DNA of 64,000 nucleotides, taken from positions 248,001 through 312,000 of the forward strand of contig NZ_JANQJQ010000030.1 of NCBI RefSeq assembly GCF_028281565.1, read 5' to 3'. This DNA comes from Seonamhaeicola sp. (GTDB lineage Bacteria; Bacteroidota; Bacteroidia; Flavobacteriales; Flavobacteriaceae). The position numbers and the translations under genes were made by a program. Every line of letters starts with the position of its first letter. Position 1 is the stretch's first letter. This document shows positions 27,864 to 37,342 of this stretch, piece after piece. Under the pieces are notes generated by a model that was not told where the DNA came from, ran no database searches, and worked only from the letters and a program-made list of their open reading frames with translations.

Positions 27864-28985
27864 ATGAGTAAAAAAATACTGATTTGTTTTGGAACCAGAC
27901 CGGAAGCAATAAAAATGGGTTCATTGGTTCATGAACTGAAAAAAGAAAAGGCCTATAATGTAAAAATATGTGCTACAGCTCAGCATAGGGAAATGTTGGA
28001 TCAGGTTCTTAGTTTTTTTGAAATTGTTCCTGATTTTGATCTGGATATTATGAAAGCCAATCAATCACTTAATGAATTAAGCAGTCGTATATTTATAAAA
28101 ATAGACGCTATACTTTTAGATTTTGAACCAGATTTGGTTCTTGTGCATGGAGACACTACTACTTCAAGTGTGTGTGCCTGGGCAGCTTTTCATAGAGGAA
28201 TAAAAGTGGGACATGTTGAAGCGGGGTTAAGAACTTTTAATAAACACTCTCCTTTTCCTGAAGAAATTAATAGACAGATAACGGGAAGAATTGCAGATTA
28301 CCATTTTGCTCCCACAGATATTTCCAGGAACAATTTACTTCAGGAAAAAAATTCATCTGAAAACATTGCTGTTACGGGAAATACGGTTATTGATTCGTTA
28401 TTATGGACGGTTAACAAATTAAATAATAATTTCACTAATGAATCCATCCTTAATTTAACCTCTAAAATAAATCCTGATAAAAAAATTATTTTGGTTACCG
28501 GGCATCGAAGGGAAAATTTTGGTCAGGGTTTCCTAAATATATGTAAATCCTTAATTTCTATTTCAGAGAATACCGATGTTGAAATAGTTTTCCCTGTCCA
28601 TTTAAATCCTAATGTACAAAAACCAGTTACTGAACTTCTGTCTGATTACGATAATATTCATTTGGTTGCCCCTATGGACTACCCTACATTTGTTTGGATA
28701 ATGATGAAATCGTATTTAATAATTACAGATTCAGGCGGAGTTCAAGAAGAAGCACCTTCTTTAGGGAAACCAGTTCTGGTAATGAGAGATACTACCGAAA
28801 GACCCGAAGCGGTGGATGCCGGAACAGTGAAGCTAGTTGGTACAGATTTCGAAAAAATAACCTCCGAAGCTTTTAGTTTATTAAACAATTCTAAGTTATA
28901 CGAAAAAATGTCAAAAGCCCATAACCCATATGGGGATGGTAAGGCAAACAAAAGAATAGTAAATTTCATAAATAAGAACTTATGA
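27864..28985 (+). CDS. wecB: UDP-N-acetylglucosamine 2-epimerase (non-hydrolysing)
   Basis: Makes UDP-ManNAc from UDP-GlcNAc. 373 residues of normal length, with CFGTRPEAIKM, LVHGDTTTSS, HVEAGLRTFNKHSPFPEEINR, VTGHRRENFGQG and TDSGGVQEEAPSLGKPVLVMRDTTERPE. It supplies a ManNAc-type donor for the EPS. With the dehydrogenase at 22773, UDP-ManNAcA is also conceivable. Its stop overlaps the next gene by 4 nt (ATGA). Confidence 0.95.
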   Translation: MSKKILICFGTRPEAIKMGSLVHELKKEKAYNVKICATAQHREMLDQVLSFFEIVPDFDLDIMKANQSLNELSSRIFIKIDAILLDFEPDLVLVHGDTTTSSVCAWAAFHRGIKVGHVEAGLRTFNKHSPFPEEINRQITGRIADYHFAPTDISRNNLLQEKNSSENIAVTGNTVIDSLLWTVNKLNNNFTNESILNLTSKINPDKKIILVTGHRRENFGQGFLNICKSLISISENTDVEIVFPVHLNPNVQKPVTELLSDYDNIHLVAPMDYPTFVWIMMKSYLIITDSGGVQEEAPSLGKPVLVMRDTTERPEAVDAGTVKLVGTDFEKITSEAFSLLNNSKLYEKMSKAHNPYGDGKANKRIVNFINKNL

Positions 28986-29704
28986 TTCCTAAGATAATAC
29001 ATTATTGTTGGTTTGGTGGTAATCCGCTTCCTGCACTGGCTGTGAAATGCATTGATTCTTGGAAAAAATTTCTTCCGGAATACGAAATTATTGAATGGAA
29101 TGAAAGCAATTTCCCCATTGAAAGTTTCAGGTTTGCTAAGGAGGCATTAGATCACAAAAAATTCGCGTTTATTTCAGATGTTTGTCGGCTTTATGCTTTA
29201 AAGAAACATGGAGGAGTTTATATGGATACGGATGTGGAAGTATTGAAACCTCTTGATGATTTTTTAAATAAAGCAGCGTTTTCAGGTTTTGAAAATGACG
29301 ATTTTGTTCCTACGGGAATCATGGCTAGTGTAAAAGATGGTATATGGGTTGAGGAGTTGCTTAAATATTACGATAATCGTCCTTTCGTCAAAGAAAATGG
29401 TGAATTAGATATTGTTTCTAATACGTATATCATAACTGCTATGATGAAAGAGAAAGGGTTTATTATGAATAATAGTTTTCAGGAAATTGACGGATATGTT
29501 ACCTTTTATCCTAACGACTATTTTTGCCCTAAAAGTTATAAAACTGGAAAAATTGAATTAACTAAAAACTCGTACTGTATCCATCACTTTTCGAAATCCT
29601 GGGTCCCATTAAGAAAAAAATGGAGAAACATTTTGAAAATGAAAATGATGAACCTATTTGGTCATAAGAATGTTCAAAGGTTAATTAATTTAATTGGAAA
29701 ATAA
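28982..29704 (+). CDS. Glycosyltransferase of the GT32/capsular type
   Basis: 240 residues. Starts IPKIIHYCWFGGNPLP, with IIEWNESNFP, SDVCRLYALKKHGGVYMDTDVEVLKPLD (the DxD donor-metal motif) and IHHFSKSW near the end. These are the standard blocks of GT32-like (OCH1/Gly_transf_sug) enzymes. Cytoplasmic, membrane-associated. It overlaps wecB by 4 nt and the next GT by 1 nt (TAATG). Donor and acceptor sugars unknown. Confidence 0.92.
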   Translation: MIPKIIHYCWFGGNPLPALAVKCIDSWKKFLPEYEIIEWNESNFPIESFRFAKEALDHKKFAFISDVCRLYALKKHGGVYMDTDVEVLKPLDDFLNKAAFSGFENDDFVPTGIMASVKDGIWVEELLKYYDNRPFVKENGELDIVSNTYIITAMMKEKGFIMNNSFQEIDGYVTFYPNDYFCPKSYKTGKIELTKNSYCIHHFSKSWVPLRKKWRNILKMKMMNLFGHKNVQRLINLIGK

Positions 29705-30834
29705 TGAAGGTTATTTATATAACTGAGCAGGTTTACTTGTATGGTGGCGCCGAAAAAATCCTTATACAAAAGCTTAATTATTGGGCTGACATATATGGAT
29801 ATGATGTATTATTGATCACCTCGGAACAAAGGAACAGGGAAGTATGTTATCCGCTATCAAAAAAAGTTTCTCATATCGATTTAGATGTGGGGTATAAAGA
29901 AGACGTGAGTTATTTTAAGTGGGTAAATCTAACAAAATTCCCCAAACATTATAAAGCTTTGAAAAAAGCTATAAAGGAATTTAATCCTGATGCCATTTTT
30001 CTAATTTCATTATCTTGGATCAGACTAGTTTTACCTTTTTTAACAAAAAAGCCCACTTATAATGAGTACCATACCTCCTATTATGGGTTTCATTTAAAAT
30101 TACAAAGCAAGTCTTTTGTCGGTAAGCTTAAAAAGAAGCTTTGGGATTTAGTAATCAATGTTGTCGAAAATTATTATACGAACATTGTATTTCTAAATAG
30201 TGAAGAATTAAATTTTTATAAAAGAAAGAATGGAGTTATCATTCCCAATTTTTTTGAAAGGGTTGATTTTATAGAAAAAACGGAGAAAAAGAAACAAATC
30301 ATTTCTTTAGGGAGAATGAGTTATCAAAAAGGTTATGATCTTCTAATAAAGGCATGGGCGAAAATAGATAATAAAATTGAAGGTTGGACTTTGCAGGTTT
30401 ACGGAGATGGAGAAAATAAAGAAGCCTTGTTAAAAGAACTAAACTCCTATAATTTCAAGAACAAAATGTACTTAAATGATGCCATCCCTGATGTAAATAT
30501 CAAATTAGCCGAATCTGAATTCTATGTGATGAGTTCTAGATTTGAAACATTTCCTATGGTATTACTTGAAGCGCTTTCGCATGGGTTGCCTATTGTGTCT
30601 TTTGATTGTCCAACCGGACCTAGAAGCATTATGATTGAGAACGAGGATGGTATATTAGCCAAGCCTGATGATGTGGAAGATTTGGCTAAAAAAATGTTAT
30701 TACTAATTACCGATGAAGAGTTACGTGGAAGCATGTCAAAAAAAGCCATAGTCAATATCAATAGGTTTAAACCTGAATATGTTATGGATTTATGGGATAA
30801 GTTAATTAAAAAAAACAGTAAAGTAACCCAATGA
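29704..30834 (+). CDS. Glycosyltransferase family 4
   Basis: 376-residue GT-B fold enzyme. N-terminal MKVIYITEQVYLYGGAEKIL. The C-terminal nucleotide-binding half has ISLGRMSYQKGYDLLIKAWA, VYGDGENKEAL, SSRFETFPMVLLEALSHGLPIVSFDCPTGP (the EX7E-like region). A retaining glycosyltransferase of the EPS pathway with unknown linkage. One-base overlap with the preceding gene; the Wzy-like gene follows 19 nt later. Confidence 0.93.
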   Translation: MKVIYITEQVYLYGGAEKILIQKLNYWADIYGYDVLLITSEQRNREVCYPLSKKVSHIDLDVGYKEDVSYFKWVNLTKFPKHYKALKKAIKEFNPDAIFLISLSWIRLVLPFLTKKPTYNEYHTSYYGFHLKLQSKSFVGKLKKKLWDLVINVVENYYTNIVFLNSEELNFYKRKNGVIIPNFFERVDFIEKTEKKKQIISLGRMSYQKGYDLLIKAWAKIDNKIEGWTLQVYGDGENKEALLKELNSYNFKNKMYLNDAIPDVNIKLAESEFYVMSSRFETFPMVLLEALSHGLPIVSFDCPTGPRSIMIENEDGILAKPDDVEDLAKKMLLLITDEELRGSMSKKAIVNINRFKPEYVMDLWDKLIKKNSKVTQ

Positions 30835-30853
30835 AAGATTAATAAAATTTTGA

Positions 30854-31957
30854 ATGATTGAGTTTATACCATTAAAACATTATTACGCTGTATATATGTA
30901 TAGCTGTTTAGCTATTGTCCTGTTTTCAATAATTCATACTTGGGTATTGAAAATGGATGATAGAAAAAATATAGCCTATATTAATGTAGTGGGTGTACTC
31001 ATATTAACTTTATTCATTTTTTACATTGGACTAAGACCTGTTAGTGGACGCTATTTTACTGATATGCGCACTTATGCAAATCATTTTAACTACTATGCTG
31101 CTGGTGGAGAGCTTTTAATGGAAAAAGATGTTGTTTTTCATTTTTTCATGAAAACTTGTTCTAGTTTTTTATCCATAAACGTATTCTTTTTGCTGTGTGC
31201 CTTTTTGTACATTTTCCCCATGTATAAAATATCAAAGGCCTTTTTTAAAGACTACTGGTATTATTGTTTTTTGATGTTCATTGTATCATTCTCATTTTGG
31301 TCTTATGCTGTTAATGGTATAAGAAATGGCATTGCAACATCAATATTCTTATGGGGTATATCTTATCAAGAAAATAAAGTTAAAATGGCAGTCTTATTAT
31401 TGCTGTCTACTTTGTTTCATAAATCAATGTTATTACCAATTTTTGCATATGTTATCTCTATGCTATATAATAACCCGAAGTTCTACTTATTATGCTGGTT
31501 AAGTGCTATACCTCTTTCAATTGCTCTGGGAGGTGTTTGGGAATCCCTATTTACAGCACTAGGTTTTGGGGGTGACAGGCTAGGAGGCTATTTATCAAGT
31601 GGAGGCGGACAAGGGAGTCCTGGATTTAGATTTGACTTTTTGTTTTATAGCAGCTTTGCCGTTTTTGCCGGATGGTATTTTATTTTTAGAAAAAAATTTA
31701 AGGATAACATTTACAATCTCCTTTTTAACACTTACCTAATAACCAATGCATTTTGGATTTTGGTTATTAGAGCACACTTTTCAAATAGATTTGCTTATCT
31801 ATCTTGGTTCATGATGGCAATTGTTATTGTATATCCATTATTAAAAGAAGTACTTTTCAAAAGACAACATGTAAAGCTTGGAAACATCTATTTTGTGTAT
31901 TTTTCATTTACATTTTTTATGTGGTCTATTTATTATTCTGATTTATTTGGTTCATGA
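30854..31957 (+). CDS. EpsG/Wzy-like polysaccharide polymerase
   Basis: 367 residues with about ten transmembrane helices and the EpsG-family pattern GLRPVSGRYFTDMRTYANHF near residue 55, followed by VNGIRNGIATSIFLWGISY and LSTLFHKSMLLP. It likely polymerises flipped repeat units in the periplasm, completing the Wzx/Wzy pair with 24073. Overlaps the next GT by 4 nt. Assignment rests on topology, EpsG motifs and context. Confidence 0.85.
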   Translation: MIEFIPLKHYYAVYMYSCLAIVLFSIIHTWVLKMDDRKNIAYINVVGVLILTLFIFYIGLRPVSGRYFTDMRTYANHFNYYAAGGELLMEKDVVFHFFMKTCSSFLSINVFFLLCAFLYIFPMYKISKAFFKDYWYYCFLMFIVSFSFWSYAVNGIRNGIATSIFLWGISYQENKVKMAVLLLLSTLFHKSMLLPIFAYVISMLYNNPKFYLLCWLSAIPLSIALGGVWESLFTALGFGGDRLGGYLSSGGGQGSPGFRFDFLFYSSFAVFAGWYFIFRKKFKDNIYNLLFNTYLITNAFWILVIRAHFSNRFAYLSWFMMAIVIVYPLLKEVLFKRQHVKLGNIYFVYFSFTFFMWSIYYSDLFGS

Positions 31958-32946
31958 TTAAAGTTAGTGTTATTATACCAATGTATAACGTTGCACACTA
32001 TCTTGATAGATGTGTAAATTCTGTTATAGAACAAAACTTAAAGCCCGATTCGTTTGAGGTTTTAATGATTGATGATGAATCTCCTGACAACAGTCGTGAG
32101 GTAGCTAATCAACTTTCAAAGAAGTTTAGTTTTATAAGAGTTTTTTCCCAAAAAAATAAGGGGTTAGGAGGTGCCAGAAATACAGGCATTCAAAATTCCA
32201 AAGGAGCATACATTCTATTTTTAGATGCTGATGATTGGTTATTACCGAATAGTTTAAAAGATCTTATTTCTACTTCTGATGAGTATGGATTAGATATTCT
32301 TGAGTTTGGAGCGAATCGCGTTGCTGAAAACGGAAATACTATAAATACCCTATCTATAAGTACGAATAGAGTATATAGTGGTATTGAGTATTATAATACT
32401 ATTAAATATTCTGGATCTGCCTGTAATAAGTTATATTCAAGATTATTTCTTCAATCTAATGGTTTATTGTTTTTAGAAAAAATTTATGGCGAAGATTTTG
32501 AATTTAATACCCGCGCTTTATTTCATGCAAAAAAAATATTGGCTATAAAAAATGTCTGTGCAGCTTTTTTGCAGTCTCCAAATTCCATAACCAGAAATAG
32601 AGATAAAGTAAAAAAAGACAAATACCTTAATGATTTTGTTATAATACTTTCGAGTATTTCAAATTTTTGGAAAAGTCTTTCTGATGTTCAAAATGATGAG
32701 GCTAAGACTGCCTTTTTTAGAGAGCGCTTAACTATGGTGAATATCAATGCTTTCTACCAAATGTTCAAAAACAATTATTCCTATGATGAAATTAACAACT
32801 ATAGGAAGAAACTAAAGAGTAAAGATTTATTTTATATAAACCATCCGGTTGCAATTAAAAAGAAAGATCTGTTTAGAAAAGTAATGCTTAAAAACTTTTT
32901 CCTGTTTAGAATTAGCCAACCTATAAAAAGAGTGATTAAAAAATAG
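31954..32946 (+). CDS. Glycosyltransferase family 2
   Basis: 330 residues. GT-A N-terminus VSVIIPMYNVAHYLDRCVNSVIEQ, VLMIDDESPDNS, NKGLGGARNTGIQNSKGAYILFLDADDWL (DxD), then a helical C-terminal region. Inverting transferase of the EPS pathway, specificity unknown. Its start overlaps the polymerase stop by 4 nt. Confidence 0.93.
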   Translation: MIKVSVIIPMYNVAHYLDRCVNSVIEQNLKPDSFEVLMIDDESPDNSREVANQLSKKFSFIRVFSQKNKGLGGARNTGIQNSKGAYILFLDADDWLLPNSLKDLISTSDEYGLDILEFGANRVAENGNTINTLSISTNRVYSGIEYYNTIKYSGSACNKLYSRLFLQSNGLLFLEKIYGEDFEFNTRALFHAKKILAIKNVCAAFLQSPNSITRNRDKVKKDKYLNDFVIILSSISNFWKSLSDVQNDEAKTAFFRERLTMVNINAFYQMFKNNYSYDEINNYRKKLKSKDLFYINHPVAIKKKDLFRKVMLKNFFLFRISQPIKRVIKK

Positions 32947-32950
32947 AAAT

Positions 32951-33355
32951 ATGGAGGAAAGAAAGATCATCTTTTTTGACGGCGTTTGTAACTTATGTAA
33001 CGGCTTTATTGATTATGTAATTAATAGAGATAAAAATAAATCTATTTTCTATACCACATTGCAATCAGATTTGGCTAAGGCAAAACTTAAGGATTATAAT
33101 ATTTCATTAGAAACGGAATATACTACTATTTACTACTACGCTAACAATAAGTTGTACAGTAAGTCTTCTGCTATTTTACAAATATTTTTACAGTTGTCTA
33201 CTTTCCATAAGATAACCTCCAGAATCTTTTGGATAATTCCAAAGTTCATAAGGGATGGTTTTTATAGCTTCATAGCTAAAAACAGATACAGGTTTTTTGG
33301 AAAGAAGGAAACTTGTAGATTACCAACCGAACAAGAGAAAAAACAATTTTTATAA
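32951..33355 (+). CDS. DCC-family (DUF393) thiol-disulfide oxidoreductase-like protein
   Basis: 134 residues. The DCC signature FFDGVCNLCNGFIDYVI carries the CxxC at C13/C16, with a central YYYANNKLYSKSSAIL and C-terminal AKNRYRFFGKKETCRLP, all typical of DUF393. The family is predicted thioredoxin-like and is often found beside HTTM-type membrane proteins, as here with 33828. It lies 4 nt after the GT2 gene, at the end of the EPS operon. Confidence 0.9.
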   Translation: MEERKIIFFDGVCNLCNGFIDYVINRDKNKSIFYTTLQSDLAKAKLKDYNISLETEYTTIYYYANNKLYSKSSAILQIFLQLSTFHKITSRIFWIIPKFIRDGFYSFIAKNRYRFFGKKETCRLPTEQEKKQFL

Positions 33356-33367
33356 AATCAATTAAAT

Positions 33368-33844
33368 ATGAAAACAAAGAAAATAGTTATTAGGTATTTT
33401 ATTCCTTTAGTTATGCTCTTCTTTTTTGTAAGAAACATAGTTCTGGTAGAAACTCATGATTTAGACAGCTGGATGGGAGGAGGCATGCGTATGTTTGGTA
33501 AAATAGATAAAATGCTGTATCGCGTATCAGGTTTTAATGTTGAATATAATAATAAGGGTTACTTTGTGAATCTTAGAAACATCAAAGAATTAGAAGATCA
33601 ATACGTTGAAAGTAAAATTCTTCCAAGCGAAAGTAGATTACAAGAAATTCTGGAAGAAATTAAAGACTATAATTGGTGTTATAATGAATCCACTGATAAG
33701 ATCACGATTAGCGTAAATGAAGAAACATGTAATCATCCTATTCCATCTGGAAACATTAAAAATATTGAAGTTTACAAGATTCAATATAATGCAGAAAGTA
33801 AAGAAGTAACATTAAAATTAATTAATAATGTCAAAAGTTTATAG
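33368..33844 (+). CDS. Small membrane-anchored protein, HTTM-associated type
   Basis: 158 residues. One N-terminal transmembrane segment (about 9-26), then GGMRMFGKIDKMLYRVSG and a soluble, lysine/glutamate-rich domain ending in a beta-rich CNHPIPSGNIKNIEVYKI segment. The MFG-x2-I...LY motif is also found in the 170-residue protein at 51972 (PMFGHYIDNNTNLY), and both genes directly precede a membrane protein of HTTM type. Function unknown. It overlaps the next gene by 17 nt, suggesting coupled translation and a complex. Confidence 0.65.
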   Translation: MKTKKIVIRYFIPLVMLFFFVRNIVLVETHDLDSWMGGGMRMFGKIDKMLYRVSGFNVEYNNKGYFVNLRNIKELEDQYVESKILPSESRLQEILEEIKDYNWCYNESTDKITISVNEETCNHPIPSGNIKNIEVYKIQYNAESKEVTLKLINNVKSL

Positions 33845-34763
33845 TACAAAATCAATTTTAGGTCTATTTTCCAAAGTGAAAGAAAATGCTTTATCCTTAA
33901 AATCGGACGATTTAACAATTTTAATATTAAAAATGATATTGATAATATTGCTGATCTTAATGAAAGATAACGCTGTATTATCTATATTAATGCCTGTAAT
34001 TATTGTTCCGGGTTTACTTTTTAAGGCAGTAACATTGAACAAATATTATTGGTTACTATTATCCTTATTTAGTGCTATTCCCTATTTAATACTGGATCTT
34101 GTGGGCTATGTCCCAAACCATAAACATATTTTTGCTTATGTGATTTTGGCCGTGACCATAATTTTGTTTTTATCGAAAGAAGAAGATATCCTTGAAAATT
34201 TAAGACATCAGTCTAAATATATTATTGGGTTATGTTTCTTATTTGCTGTAGCTGGAAAATTCCTGGCACCGGAATTTATGGATGGAAGATTTTTTGAATT
34301 CACGAATACAGCTGATCCCAGATTTTACGGTTTTACTTCATTTATTGCAGATGTTGATCCGTTAGCTTTGAAAGCTAATGAAACTAATATAGAGAACCTA
34401 ATGAGTACGACAAATCCGAACACAGTTTTCACCTTAAATGGAGCTCAAAACCTTCACTCAATAGGATTAATGATATCTTATTGGACCATTTTTATTGAAG
34501 GTATGATCGCTATATCATTTTGTCTTCCAGGTTCATTCTTATTATCGAAATACAGAAATATCTTCTTAATTGCTTTCGTACTGACTACCTACCCTATTGC
34601 AACGGTGTATGGTTTTGCAATAATCCTGACTACACTTGGTTTTATCCAGTCCACAACTAAGAAGAACCAATTGACCAAATACTCATTATTCTATTTAATT
34701 GTGTTTATTTTTCTACCACTAATTAAAATTCCATTTATTCGTGTTTTAAGCTCTATCTTTTAA
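33828..34763 (+). CDS. HTTM-like polytopic membrane protein
   Basis: 311 residues with about eight transmembrane helices. The segment VAGKFLAPEFMDGRFFEF corresponds in position and pattern to TAGLSKIRYGGLKWMDGSTLSFYL of the clearer HTTM-like protein at 52487. HTTM proteins resemble the membrane part of vitamin-K-dependent gamma-carboxylase, but bacterial roles are mostly unknown. The residues needed for carboxylation cannot be confirmed here. Last gene before the terminator at 34785-34820. Confidence 0.6.
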   Translation: MSKVYSTKSILGLFSKVKENALSLKSDDLTILILKMILIILLILMKDNAVLSILMPVIIVPGLLFKAVTLNKYYWLLLSLFSAIPYLILDLVGYVPNHKHIFAYVILAVTIILFLSKEEDILENLRHQSKYIIGLCFLFAVAGKFLAPEFMDGRFFEFTNTADPRFYGFTSFIADVDPLALKANETNIENLMSTTNPNTVFTLNGAQNLHSIGLMISYWTIFIEGMIAISFCLPGSFLLSKYRNIFLIAFVLTTYPIATVYGFAIILTTLGFIQSTTKKNQLTKYSLFYLIVFIFLPLIKIPFIRVLSSIF

Positions 34764-34784
34764 TTACACTGAATTAACTTAAAT

Positions 34785-34820
34785 AAAAAAGAGATGCTAT
34801 TAATTTAGCATCTCTTTTTT
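34785..34820. terminator. Strong bidirectional intrinsic terminator
   Basis: A perfect 9-bp stem GAGATGCTA/TAGCATCTC closes a 6-nt loop. It is flanked by A6 on the left and T6 on the right, so it works in both directions. It ends the plus-strand EPS operon (stop at 34763) and the convergent beta-helix lipoprotein gene (stop at 34844). Confidence 0.92.
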
Positions 34821-34843
34821 ATTCTAATTATAAATCCTAATAA

Positions 34844-36841
34844 TTAAAAACAATTATTATTGCTGTCAGCTATCTCACTGCTATTTGTTGTTGAATCAAT
34901 TCTTATACAAGTTTTATTCGAAGCCACATCAATTGCATTATTTGAAATACTAATGTCCGTATTAACCCTTCTTAAATATATACCATCATGGTTTGGAGTA
35001 GTAATTTCATTATTATTAAAGGTAATATCATTAGAATCGTATAGTTCAATACCATGATTAAATTTATTGTTTTCAAAAACAAGACCATGGGAATCAATAA
35101 TTTGAGAGTATCTTGGACCATAGAATTCATTATTCTTTATAAGAACAGTGTTATTAATTGATTCAGATGCTGTATTACATCTATTAATTTTTATAGAGTT
35201 TTGCACGGCAGTAATACTGTTTCCTTCTATTGTAACATTATTTAACTCGGTTATATTTATTGCCATACCCTTACTGCTATCTACATCGCTATCAATAGTG
35301 TTATTATAAATATCAGAGTTTGTCAATGAAATTGGAACAATTCCAACAACATTATTTAGTATTGTATTGTTAAATACTTGAGTCTCTGTATTCTTAACAT
35401 TAATACCTACGTTAAAACCAGTTACAGTATTACCTGAAATTTCATTATTTCTTGTAGATTTTGAACTGCTTTTACCTCCATCAATTCCAGTAGTACTATA
35501 ACTAGAAGGGGTTGAGGTTATAACGTTGTTTATTATTTTTGTTCCTTCAGTATATGAATATCCAATACTGTTTTCTGTTATATTGCTGTCAATAGTTACA
35601 TTAAAACCTATATGAACCGTTAATCCGCCACGTGCACTTCCTCGTTCAGTATTATTTCGTATTAAAATATTTTCGGCCCTTTCAAGATATACATATCCTC
35701 CATTACCATCTGAATTTCTTGTTGATTCAACATCTAATCCGTATCTTGGATTTGTACCTAAAGACTTTTGTGTATCCACTCCAGCATTCAAAAGCAAATT
35801 ATTTTCAATTGTAATATTCATTCCTCCTGTAATAGAAATATTGTTTCTTCTATTACTATCAAATGTACAATCTCGTACAATAACATTATTTGAAGGTCTG
35901 TAATCAACATCATACGTAAAATTTAATGAAGATATTTTAACACCGTCTCCAGCACCATACATCATGCGAACATTAGAAACAGTAGTATTCACAGCTGCTT
36001 TTAATTCCATAACATGTCCCCATTCATGCGAGCCTCCACTTGAATAATCATGTTCATCCCGATCTCCAATTAAATTACCTCCTGTAATGGTAACATTTTT
36101 AGCATCATAAACGGACATTAGCGAATAACGGTCTCTACTATTTGGAAACACTCTAAGATTTGTATTGTCTGTCATTATTAAATTGAAATCAGAAGGTACA
36201 TTAATAGCTTCAACCCATGGATAAAAATTTTGATTTGAAGTACCGCTGGTTACTTTGCTTACTTCAAAATAGGCATCTATTTCATCAATAATGAATTCAG
36301 TAATTCCTAATTCTTTGATTTCATTCATAATAGACTCAAGAATGTCTCTGTTTCTAAGAGCTATCTCCGAGGTAGTCTCTCCCTGAACAATCTCCCAACG
36401 CTCTGGAACAAAATTAAAAGCAGGGTCTTTTAATTGAGGGGTAGATCCTGTTATGGTTAATGCAACATTTAAAAGATCTCCATCTATAACAGATCCTTCA
36501 GAAAAATTAAGTGTTCCATTAATAATCTCACCACCTTCATATAGTATAGTTACATTTGCCGGTAAGTTTACCGTTGCACCACCTAAATCCATCACACAAT
36601 CTATAACGACGGTGGAATTGGGCTCTATATCATTTAAAGAAAATTCACAGGGTAAACTGGGATCAGCAGAAGTTGTAGTATCATCCGGAGTATCAATTTC
36701 CTCTTCTTCCTCCACTGGTGTTTCCTCTTCTTCTACTTCAGTAACAGGTTCAACAAATAACTCTTCATTGTTGCAGGATACGACGGTTAGTGTGAATCCT
36801 AATAGTAAAAAAAATAGCGTAGCTTTAATTGTCTCTTTCAT
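34844..36841 (-). CDS. Right-handed parallel beta-helix lipoprotein (possible EPS lyase/epimerase)
   Basis: 665 residues from ATG 36841; the upstream start at 36862 adds seven residues before the signal peptide. Lipobox VVSC (C23) is followed by NNEE, so surface export is possible. A Glu/Pro/Thr linker (about 28-60) leads to a beta-helix (about 65-665) with many NNxI and ISxNxI rungs, like pectate lyase-type and NosD-like proteins. It could be a polysaccharide lyase or C5-epimerase acting on the local EPS, but no catalytic residues can be named. Monocistronic, convergent to the EPS operon. Confidence 0.85.
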   Translation of the reverse strand: MKETIKATLFFLLLGFTLTVVSCNNEELFVEPVTEVEEEETPVEEEEEIDTPDDTTTSADPSLPCEFSLNDIEPNSTVVIDCVMDLGGATVNLPANVTILYEGGEIINGTLNFSEGSVIDGDLLNVALTITGSTPQLKDPAFNFVPERWEIVQGETTSEIALRNRDILESIMNEIKELGITEFIIDEIDAYFEVSKVTSGTSNQNFYPWVEAINVPSDFNLIMTDNTNLRVFPNSRDRYSLMSVYDAKNVTITGGNLIGDRDEHDYSSGGSHEWGHVMELKAAVNTTVSNVRMMYGAGDGVKISSLNFTYDVDYRPSNNVIVRDCTFDSNRRNNISITGGMNITIENNLLLNAGVDTQKSLGTNPRYGLDVESTRNSDGNGGYVYLERAENILIRNNTERGSARGGLTVHIGFNVTIDSNITENSIGYSYTEGTKIINNVITSTPSSYSTTGIDGGKSSSKSTRNNEISGNTVTGFNVGINVKNTETQVFNNTILNNVVGIVPISLTNSDIYNNTIDSDVDSSKGMAINITELNNVTIEGNSITAVQNSIKINRCNTASESINNTVLIKNNEFYGPRYSQIIDSHGLVFENNKFNHGIELYDSNDITFNNNEITTPNHDGIYLRRVNTDISISNNAIDVASNKTCIRIDSTTNSSEIADSNNNCF

Positions 36842-37342
36842 AATAATAATAATTTGGGGCATTCAATAATTTGTTCAATAGTAATTTTTTTTTTAGTCAT
36901 AATCGCTATAAAACATTTTTTTTCGATGAAATACGAAAGCTGTTTCCTACTTGATCGATTAAAAGTTGTTTTTTTACGATTAAATGCTTTTTTTAAATAT
37001 TTATATATACGCTAATTCAATAAATTTAGATTTGCACATACCCATAAAATTTTAAAAGCTGTCAAAAATATATTGAAATAACAAAAATTCAATAAATTGT
37101 TAATAACTTTTAATAACTAATTGGTTAAAAACCAATATGTTAAGGTTTTTTTTACAATTACTAAACTTAATAGTAACTTAAGTATTAATACTTTATCTAA
37201 CATTTGCAATACATTTTATTCCTTGAGCAATTAATGGTTTAAGCAATTGTTAAACGAATTTATGTTCCATATAGCCTATATAACTGAAGTGATTGTAAAA
37301 ATTTATTATGTTTGCTAACGACAAAAACAGCTTAACCTTTTT
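36842..37342. other. Gene-free divergent region, beta-helix gene / GT4
   Basis: 501 bp, very AT-rich, no coding frame. TATGTTTG at 37307-37314 is a full TAnnTTTG match 29 nt before the GT4 start and is the likely promoter of the 37-44 kb operon. No clear promoter for the beta-helix gene was found, and there is no terminator-like hairpin. Confidence 0.55.
37307..37314 (+). promoter_or_regulatory. -7 element for the GT4-led second glycan operon
   Basis: TATGTTTG fully matches TAnnTTTG. The expected transcript start near 37321 gives a leader of about 22 nt. No -33 TTG at canonical spacing is seen. Confidence 0.5.
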
